DNA of 7,195 nt, from the NCBI GenBank assembly GCA_002315625.1, contig DCHH01000069.1, positions 1,589 to 8,783 on the forward strand, read 5' to 3'. The notes beneath the pieces were generated by a model. It saw only the letters and a program-made list of their open reading frames with translations. It made no database searches and was not told the DNA's origin. Positions 6,823-7,195 of this stretch are shown one piece after another. Position numbers and translations under genes: made by a program. Source of the DNA: Bacteroidales bacterium UBA1757 (GTDB lineage: Bacteria; Bacteroidota; Bacteroidia; Bacteroidales; UBA1402). Each line of letters starts with the position of its first letter. Within the stretch, counting starts at the first letter, position 1.

Positions 6823-7195
6823 ATGACCCACAAACACAACAGCTATATGAAACGTTTGTTCAAGATACTGCCACTTTTGTCGCTGCTTTTCGTCCCTGGG
6901 ATGCTATCTGCTCAGAACGAGCTGATAATCAAGGGAACAGTCACCAACAAAATGGACAGTGAGGAGACGCTTATTGGTGTTACGGTGCAGGAGGTTGACC
7001 CCAGCAACCGTATTCTGAGTATGACAATTACCGACTACAACGGTCAGTTCGTATTGAAAGTGAAGAGTGAGAAAAACAAGCTGATATTCTCCTATATCGG
7101 CTTCAAGAAACTGACCATCGGCATAGAAGGGAAAAAAGAGCTTAATGTCAGCATGGAGGAAGAGTCGCTCAGCCTTAAGGATGCCGTGGTGACTG
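6823..7195 (+). CDS. SusC/RagA-family TonB-linked outer-membrane protein, N-terminal part (runs off right edge)
   Basis: The frame is open for 124 codons to the window edge. A signal peptide is clear: M-K-R-L-F-K at residues 9-14, a Leu-rich core, and cleavage near L-S-A-Q (28-31). About residues 35-112 form the carboxypeptidase-regulatory-like (CarboxypepD_reg-like) domain typical of SusC proteins: I-K-G-T-V near the start, I-G-V-T-V, the turn D-Y-N-G-Q-F, then F-S-Y-I-G-F-K. It continues to S-L-S-L-K-D-A-V-V-T, where the plug domain normally begins with a V-V-T-G-like segment. Full family members are about 1000 residues and import glycans or peptides across the outer membrane with a SusD lipoprotein, TonB and ExbBD. 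Two ATGs are possible: 6823, 6 bp after the FAS1 stop, and 6847, which starts directly at the signal peptide. Neither has a Shine-Dalgarno sequence; 6847 is a serious alternative. With no terminator or promoter in the gap, it should be co-transcribed with the FAS1 gene. A SusD gene is expected past the right edge. Confidence 0.9.
   Translation, partial: MTHKHNSYMKRLFKILPLLSLLFVPGMLSAQNELIIKGTVTNKMDSEETLIGVTVQEVDPSNRILSMTITDYNGQFVLKVKSEKNKLIFSYIGFKKLTIGIEGKKELNVSMEEESLSLKDAVVT

Overview
The window looks like a piece of a Bacteroidales chromosome, probably Prevotella-like. Four things point there: a SusC/RagA-type outer-membrane transporter start, a fasciclin lipoprotein with the Bacteroidetes surface-export signature right after its lipobox cysteine, a large exported protein ending in a type IX secretion (T9SS)-like tail, and promoter boxes of the Bacteroidetes TAnnTTTG type with no Shine-Dalgarno sequences. 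The genus is an inference.

Layout, left to right. (1) Positions 1-116, minus strand: the first 38 codons of a gene running off the left edge. Its N-terminus resembles a Bacteroidetes class I SAM-dependent methyltransferase family. (2) Positions 164-199: a strong intrinsic terminator acting on the minus strand. (3) Positions 225-3896, minus strand: one very large secreted protein of 1223 residues. It has a signal peptide, a possible lectin-like N-terminal region, three related beta-sandwich-like modules separated by helical segments, and a C-terminal sorting-like tail. (4) Positions 3897-4167: a visibly AT-rich divergent intergenic region of 271 bp. It holds promoter-like boxes for both directions and two nested dyads, one of them (4044-4096) directly abutting the plus-strand promoter. 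(5) Positions 4168-6816, plus strand: an 882-residue lipoprotein with about four FAS1 (fasciclin) domains. (6) From 6823, plus strand: the start of a SusC/RagA-family TonB-dependent outer-membrane protein, cut by the right edge.

The plus-strand pair is very probably an operon: the gap is 6 bp and no terminator lies between them. This puts a surface FAS1 lipoprotein in front of a SusC transporter, a variant of the SusC/SusD theme. The divergent giant protein shares the regulatory region and is also predicted to be exported, so the genes may form one surface-adhesion or glycan-handling locus, but the substrate cannot be read from the sequence. I found no RNA genes, CRISPR arrays, insertion sequences or phage genes. 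The most unusual signals are the concentric operator-like dyad and the FAS1-SusC plus T9SS-tail-protein arrangement. I cannot show that either is previously undescribed.
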